From: Phallusia mammillata
Taxonomy: Eukaryota > Chordata > Ascidiacea > Phlebobranchia > Ascidiidae
DNA length: 64,000 nucleotides
Assembly (NCBI GenBank): GCA_003260075.1
Contig: QLIY01000682.1
Span: 1 to 64,000 of the forward strand
Direction of reading: 5' to 3'
The position numbers were made by a program, and so were the translations under genes. Below the pieces are notes generated by a model. It worked only from the letters and a program-made list of their open reading frames with translations. It was not told the origin of the DNA and did not search any database. The first letter of the stretch is position 1. Every line of letters begins with the position of its first letter. Positions 53,701-62,700 of this stretch are shown here, one piece after another.

Positions 53701-56700
53701 CATCAGGGGCCAGCAACCTTTAAAACAATGAGTGCCAAAAGACATTTCAAAATAATAATTGCTTCTTTTGACAATATTTTTATGTGTAATAGTGGTTTGT
53801 TTAAGTTGGTTTGAAAGTGATCAGATAGCATCCAGTTTTTCTGTGAAAGCTTGGTTTTTAGGATCATTATATTAAAACAAACATGGTAATAGCTCAAATT
53901 ATATTAAAAAGTACTTAAACATATAACTTTAGAATCACATCATTAGTTTTTATTTTAGTTGCTGTATAATGACTGGGGTAAAAAATTTAGATTTTATAGA
54001 TACTTTTTTTAACTCCCCCCCCCCCCCCCCCCCCCCCTTGGTGTCCGACCATATGGCAAAAATAATTTATTATAAATTTTGTCTCCAGGTAAATGTGTGA
54101 TTCCAGATGATATTCAATTTACATTTGATGCGCACACAACTTCCCACAATGCCTTGAGGGTGGTAAGAGCTCTTCAACTTCCAAGACCAATATTACTTGA
54201 AGGTTCGCCAGGTGGAGGAAAAACCAGTCTTGTCACAGCTATTGCAAAATTTTCAGGACATCATCTGGTCAGGATTAACCTTTCAGAACAGACGGTGGGC
54301 AAATTACTACACACAAATAAGGAAATGGTTTGAAAGTAATAGTCAAAACTGATATAACTAAACTGTTGCACCAGTAAACTTGTTAGAAAACATTGGTGCA
54401 GTCGAACTGATACACATCCCATAAGTTTTGTCTATTGTTTCTTGAAGTGTTGACAACATGTTTTGCTTTAACCGAATGATTGTGGCTAGTCTGGTGCTTG
54501 TAGGTAGTGTGTTCAACATTCGCTACTACAGACATGCATTACAAATTTTTCTTCACAATTACTTAGTGGTTAGGTCAATAGTTTATATTTGCACAAAAAG
54601 TTCTTGTTCTTAAGGATGCATCCGATTTATTTGGTGAAGACCTGCCTGTGGAACATGGTTTGGGTGGTGAATTTTCATGGAGAGACGGGCCTTTGCTAAG
54701 TGCACTAAAAGCTGGCCACTGGGTGGTGCTCGATGAGGTAAAAGTTGTGTAAAAAAAGTTACAAAGTTGTGAGTTTACCTGGCCACTATAAGGATTGTGA
54801 TTTTTTGCCACACAGATGTCTCTTTTAGGCTCTAAATCAGGGGTGGGCAACCTTTGTTACTGTGGGGCCAAATACAATTGCCAAAATTAGATCGCGGGCC
54901 ACACCTGTGTATAACACAAGGTGATTTTTCTTTGTTGCTTATCAAATATGCTTAACTACAAGTTACATCGCATTTGAATCTAGCCACATATTGCCAGGTC
55001 TCAGAAAAAATAGTACCAGGCGCATTAATCTGCTCAAAAATATATAATAGTTGAACTTGTTTGCCAGGACATTTGAAATCCAAGGGTCTATGCGGGCCGC
55101 TCAACCTTTAATCAAGGGCCGCATTTGGCCCGCGGGCCGCAGTTTGCCCACCCCTGCTATAATGGAAGGTGGTATTGAAGTTTAGCTTAAAATGTTTTTC
55201 ATACAGAAATGCATTGTTTAAACACTTTTGGCATCATAAATTTCACATGTATGCAAGTTATAAATCGAAAGTAGATTGAAAGAGGAAGGCAGTCATGGAT
55301 TTTACACAGAAAGAGTTTATTTGGTGCCTAGGATTTGAGTGCTGTGTGGGCTATCTAGGAATAAACTTTTAAAAAAATTACAAGAGGAATAAGTAACTTT
55401 AAAATCTTATCAAAAGCTTTTCGTAATAGCTCAAGACTATTACAAAGCAACTTGTTAAATGTAAAAGAAATAAATGTGTAGACCAGGGGTGGCCAACCGG
55501 TCAAAGCCGAAGAGCCATATTTTTTATTGTGTTACCACAAAGAGCCACATTATACACATAAGCACATTTGTTAAATGACTCGTCCCTTCCTCACACACGG
55601 AGACCTGTGCTTAGCCAGATCTATTCTAAATGTCGCACACCAACATAATAATGACACAATTTGACTTGTACAGACCACGGGCCAGTCATTTTCAACAATA
55701 AATGGTCAGTGCAAACACTGTCTCTCACACAAAACTCTCATTTCAAAGAATCCATCAAACAAAAACATATGAATTAAAATACCCCTTTTTTCATTTGAGA
55801 TTCATTTCTGGTGAATTGCTAAAATATTTTTTCATTGCCAATTTGAAGGCTAACTTGACCAAAATTGTTTATTTAAAAGATTTTCCCTGCTGAAAAAACT
55901 TGCGGTATTTTCATCTAACGCGCACGCGCCCCAAACACCTAACGCGCATGTGCCCCAAGTGCAAAGTGGCGAAACTAAATTCATTGCGACGTCATTAATG
56001 CATTCACCACCAACAATCGCTCAATTCAAACCCAAGACAAACTGCCGATAAAATATAACGTTCGTCATAACCCGAAAAACAACGGATTGAAGCATTATTT
56101 ACTTTGGAACACATTTGTTGTAAATATCGCTGTTGCTTCGTGTCTCATTCGCATTGTACGCAACAATGAGCAACCATTCATTGTTCACAATTAAATATAT
56201 GCCATCATAATCAAGCCGTTTGCCACATAAAGTTGCAGTTTTAAGGCAAGGTTTGTGTCCATGCCGATAATAAGTTTGTTCAAAAGCAAAATTGTTAAAG
56301 CTTTACTTTAAATTTAACGATTTTTGTACCAGATCGCCACATACTTACCCAAATATACACAATGGCTCCAAACTTCGACAAAAACTTAAGAGCCGCATAA
56401 AACCAGGCGAAGAGCCGCGGGTTGGCCACCCCTGGTGTAGACTTTATAGACAGGTAATAAACATTTTATAACGTAACAAGTTGTTTCTTCATTATTTTTA
56501 GTTGAATCTTGCATCACAGTCTGTATTGGAGAGCTTAAACAGTGTTTTTGACCACCGTGGAGAAATTTACATTCCTGATTTGGGTCAAACATTTACTGTT
56601 AATCATGATAAAACAAGGATATTTGCTTGCCAAAATCCTTTACAGGAAGGTGGTGGAAGAAAGGGTCTTCCCAAAAGTTTTCTGAATCGATTTACCCAGG

Positions 56701-59700
56701 TAGGTTAGATATATCTTTTTAAACCTTTTTACTTTTTATAGCATGGTTGAGATACTAGTTTTGACAACTTCTTATTGTACTAGTTTAAAAACTTTTTGTT
56801 AAACATTCTACTTTTTACTGCTTCTTTAATAGGCACATCAAAATCACAACAAAAACAACTTGAACATCAAATCACAAGCAATAAATACAATAGAAATAAA
56901 TACAAACTATAAACATGGTTTAATAGAATACTTTCAAGTTGAACTCAGTAGCCATAGAGAGGATAGTAAGATGTGTCGGTCATCTAAAAAAAGTTTCAGT
57001 TTTTTTAAGGGTTTTGAAGTCTTGTTTAAACTTTACTTTCCAAGATAACAAAACTTAAATCTCAGGTTAACATCACAAAATTCTCTGACAAGTGATATAT
57101 ATTGGTCTCTTATAAACATTGCCACAAACTGTGCATGTTTTCTGCGCATATACTTACATTTAACATGCTTTCATAGTCATAGTATGCTTTGTCACAAGTA
57201 AAATCATCAAACAAGTTGACAAGGTCATTTTCATTGTGCCGGATGCAGTAGTATGTGAAAAGATTTAATATGCTTGGTTTGATTTCCTGTTTGACAAATT
57301 ATTTGTTTAAGGGAACATCACAGGGTCACATACATACAGAAATACATTTTCCCTAAATTTTAAATCAACTTAATTTAAAAACTTGTTAGAGACAAAAAAC
57401 AGCAAATTTACTGTTTCTTACCAATCTTGGATCTGCTTTCTCTTTTTGAGCAAAATTTTTAAGCCATGCTTTAATGTACAAGTAAGATTGAAACTCTTCT
57501 GATGTTTCATTACATGGACATTTAAATGCATTGTACTTGAAGTTAATAAAGGTTAAACTTTCCATGTTTTCCAACAGCTCATCCTGCAAAAAACCTTATT
57601 GGTTCTTTTCTTGTTAAATTTTGTTGTAAAAACTCCATTGAGTAATACCTGTACATGTGTTATGGTATTACTATTGAAGTCTATTTGTTGAATTTTGGGC
57701 ATCAGTATATGCAATGGTTTAGTTCCTAATGTTGTCAACTTGTTCTGGCCCATATCAAGTATCTCAAGGTTGGGAAAAGGACTGGTAAAAAAATCTTTTA
57801 TGTCATTGTTTTTCAGTTTCAATGTGACTAGTTGATCAAGGTTTTCAAAAGCCTGAAAATCAAAAGAGTGTATTTTGTGAAATCTTAATTCTGCATAAAA
57901 ATCAGCTGTATTGGTGTAAAACATTACGACAGAGAAAAAAGATGACCTAAACATTTGCACATAATTAAGAGATATACAGTATTTGTATGTTACATTGGTA
58001 AACTATTCAACCGTGACACCAAATATATTTTGGGTTAACTGCAACCATTATTAGAATTTTTATATTAATGTACATCCTTGACACAGCTGCTTTTAATTGC
58101 AACAAACCAATTTTAAGTAATTTACTAATGTTTACTTACATGAATTGAAATGTTTGCACTGTTCTCACTGACATCAAGAAATTTTAAATTTGTAAGATTG
58201 CCAAAAACTGGCCTTTGACCAATTTCTATCAGGTTTCTATCCATAATCAGAGTGCTTAAGTTTTGGCAACAGCGGTCAAAGTCTGACATAGTTACTTCTC
58301 CGATAAAGTTGTTGCTTAATTTTAGTGTTTCTAGAGCAGGAAGATTTGAAAGGTCTGGTATCCAAGTGAAATTGCAGTCATTGAGATTAAGCATTGTTAG
58401 GTGCATCATTGCTATGTAAGAATAAAACATTTTTAAAATTTTGTTTTTTCATGCACATACACTTTTTGTCATTCTTACTAATATTAAACTGCAAATCAAT
58501 AAGATTTAAATTTTTAGAAAGATCAAGTTGTTGAAGACTTTGTATTTCTCTAAACATATTCGGGTAAATATATGTAAGATCATTGTTTGACAAATCCAAA
58601 ACTTGAAGTAAAGGTAATGGAAAAGTTCCAATCACTTGTTGTATTTGATTGCCTGCCAAATAAATTGAAAATAAGTTCAAGACATTTTTACTTGAGTACT
58701 TTTTGTCTCATTTAGCAATTTACTGGTGGCAACAATGGTTTTGTTTTCTGGGTGTAACTTTGATGTTTACAAGTTGTAACCAGTGGTGGGATTCAGCCGG
58801 TTCGCATCATTTCTATAGAACTGCCTCACAGAATTTTATGAAATCAGCGAACGGGTTAGCACTACTGGTTACTGTCAATGGACTTTTTGTAACAGGACCA
58901 GCTGAAAAATATGACTTTTGTTGTAGAATCGGTTGACAGAAAATTTGAATCTCACCACTGGTTGTAACCACCACACTTATAATATCATCTGTCAGCTTAT
59001 TAGATGAATTTTGTTTAATATTTTATGTTAAAATAACTTACCTGCTAAACTCAACTCTTTTAAACTGTCCAGTCCAATAAATGATGATGTGTTGATTTGT
59101 GTCAATTTGTTATTGTCAAAATACAAATGTTTGAGTAGATTTCTGGTTCCATTGCTATAAAATGCAGATTGCTCTATTGTTGTGATACCTTGACCTGATA
59201 AAAGTTCAAAAGGGTTTTATGTGTGGGCTTTATGGTTTTATAGTAGTGGCATTACCTGTTAGATTTAATGATGTGATATGTTGCATATTTGAAAAAGCTT
59301 TCTTTTCAATGGTTGCAAGTTTGTTTCCATATATATTTAATATCTCTAAATATGGGGGAAAAACAGGAAAACTTGAAAGTTTGTTGTAACTGATATCCAA
59401 ATACCTGGACCAATAAAAACAGAAATGTGCTTAAATGGAATTTATTAAAATTGATTTTATTCCAACAGACTAAACCTTAAACTTTGTAGTTGTTGAAGAT
59501 CAAGATTTTTGCCATTTTGTAGTCCAACCCCACTTAAGTGCAACTCACTCAATTTGGGCATGTTCTGAATACATATATTGGTGTTCGTTTTGTTCAAATT
59601 TTGTTTATTTTTAATCTTAGGTAGGTTTCCAAAACATACCTTAAAACCAGACTGTACTTCAACAAGTTTGGTATTATTAAGATAAAGCTTTGTTAGATTT

Positions 59701-62700
59701 AAAAACAATAGTTTTGTGAGGTTTTGACTGTCAATTTTGTTTCCAGAAAAATCCAGCACTTTCAATTGTGTGCTAAAGGGTGTTTTGTCAGTGGAGTTAA
59801 ATATCTGTAATGGTTTCTTCAAATAGCATCTGTCAAAAGAAAAAAAGTTAAATTTTCTTTCCTCTAACATTGACATTTAAACTAATCACAGAAAAATCAC
59901 AACCACCTTCTAGCGTTTAACTGTTCAAGGTTAGTCAAGTGTTTCCACAAATTTTCACTGCTAACATTGTTGTCCCACAGAGTATATGAAATGTCAATCT
60001 CTGTCAAATTGTGTAAGTCATTAAAAGCACCATCTTCAATTTGCCGCTTACGTATTCCTGTTCCAATGCCATCAGACATATCCAAATGATGTAACATTGT
60101 TAATCCATTGAAACATGCACTAAAGTATAAATTCTTACAAGTACTATAAAAGTAAACAAATAAACTTGTGGAAAAAACGCTTTTCCAACCTGGTGATTCT
60201 TTTGATTCCAACACCAGCAATCAAAAGTTTTTGCAGACTTGTTGGCAATGATATAGATGACAACTCTTTTATCCTGGTGTTGTAAGATATGTCAAGCTCC
60301 TCCAGATTGCTGAGTGGTCCAAGGTTCGGGATATATTGAAGTTGATTATGATCAAGTAACAGAGAATGCAGATTTCGTAGCATAGTAAAGCTATCCACCT
60401 TGATGAAGTGCAACCTAAATTTCATCACAAAATTAGTAAACCGAGTAAAAATGATAGTTGCCGTAAGTTGGTAAAAAGCCTAAAATCCAGAAAACATAAT
60501 CCAGAAAACAAACCTGTTGTATGATAAGTACAAATCTTTTATACGTCGTGCTTTGTCAGCCTGAATTTGATGAAATTCATCTGTAATCTTTGTCAGCATA
60601 TTGTGTCTGATATCAAATCGAATCAATGCACGATTATTTTCATGTCTCTTTATATGTTTGTGATTCTCATTCTTTTGAGTTTGATCATTCTTCAAGTAAT
60701 AAATATTTTTTGATGTGCAATCATAATTAATAGCCAATGTGCCCCATAGTTCTGTCCTTGTTTGATTGCAATGCAAACTTGTAAAAAATGCATCTTCTTC
60801 CGAGTATAGAGGTGTTGAAGAACAAACATTTAAAAGAAAACTAAGAAACACAAAACTCCATAATCTCAACATGTTAACTTGGATTTTTAAAAGTATCTTC
60901 GAATTCTTGTTCGTTTTTAGCAAGCAGTGTCACTTTAGTTGACTCTTTGGCAAACGATAAAATTACTATGAGTCCAGAGTGTTGTGATTGTAATTTATGA
61001 ATGACAGTTGTGGTTCCTTTCTTCTTACTGACCTCATTGTAAATTACCTAACTGGAAAGTAATAGGAAACAATTGAATTTCAATTTTGCAATCAATTGGT
61101 GTTGTTGGCTGCCCTGAAACTGATTGTGATTTGAAGATAAGAAGTTGTAAATTTGACGCCTGCACGGGTCCACGATTGACGACCTGAATCACTTTTTAGC
61201 CCTATGTGCGTCACAAACTGTAATTGCAGTCAATTCATTAGCAAAAAGCCAGACTTCTAGACGTCATTTTTTGACGTAATTTGAAAATTCAAGCCTATTT
61301 TAAACTTTACCCTCACTAAAGCCGGAAGTAAGTTTTCCATGTTTGTTTGAACTTTCAAAAGTTGTGTGGTCAACCCTAAGTTTAATGTCACGCTTTATTG
61401 TTCTGTTTCACAACCTTTGATATTTTGAAGGTGTATGTCAGAAATCTCACAAACTCAGATTTGTTTTTGATTCTCATGAAACGATTTCCAGAAATAACGT
61501 CGGAATTGCTTCATAAAATGATTCAGTTCAATACTTTGGTGAGTTGAAACACATGCATGGAAATGTAGCTCACAAAGTACTACTTGATTAAAGTGTGTAA
61601 ATGTTTAGGTTCAGTCTCAGATTGTGGTTGAACGATCCTGGGCACATCTTGGTTCACCATGGGAATTTAATTTGCGTGACATGACTTGCTGGTGCACTCT
61701 GGTGGCGGATGATGTTGCAAAAGGTTTACATGAAGATGCTTCAAAACATATGTACTTGGTTTACATTGAGAGACTTAGAACCGATGCTGACAGAAAAAAG
61801 GTAACATGTGTAAAATTTTCAGTGTGATGTATGCAGGTTTTTTTGTGTATTTGCACATTTAAAAGATAAGACATTGTTTTTTGGTGAGAAAGAAAAAAAT
61901 AACTAAAAATGTATTTTTTTTTAGATGGAAAATTTATTTTTCCAAACTTTTCATACTCATGCTTACCAACCATCTGCAAACTTTTACATTACTAATGACT
62001 TTGTACAGGTAAAAAACACAATTATTATGGTTTACTACTGAAAAAAAAAAATGACTCTTAATGCAACAACAATAAAAATGAATTTCTTATGTGTGACTTA
62101 CTTTTTAGTTTGGAAATGTACTGATGAATCGAAGCAAGTCATATTTTCCAACGATGTTGCAATACAGATTATTGCCAAATATGCTTCATTCTGCAGAGTC
62201 TCTTGGTGCTGCATTAAATCAGGTTGGTTTATATATATTATCTTGTGTAATTTGTTCTTGCAAGGAATACTTTGTTTCATCCAGTTGTTTTTCATTTCTA
62301 ACACAAGTTTGTTTAGCACTTTTAGTTAAGAAAGAGTTGTTCAAACAGTCACAGCATGGCAGAGAGATACCTACAATTGGTCTTTGTATGTTTTGACCCC
62401 ATTTAACGTAAAGGAAATATTTCAAAACCAAATTGCACTATATTAATACTACTGACAATTTGAACATCATTATATGCAATTTTACTTGCAACAACAGTCA
62501 AGCTAATGGGTCAGTTGGTGAATACAGTAAATTATAAAATATGACATACAATATATTAAATGAAAATTTTCTGCAATCCACCTTTCTAGTTTATTATACC
62601 CATTGGTTTAGGCTGTATTATTATTAGTTTTTGTGGACAATTATAGATTTGTGTTGCTAAATAAAAGCAAACCACTTTGACTTTTCAAAAAGGTGAAAAA

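Noticed and set aside
56700-56944. Possible membrane/TIR exon of the LRR gene downstream of its stop
   Set aside because: No hydrophobic segment or TIR-like motif was found on the minus strand here or back through the midasin intron 38 elements.
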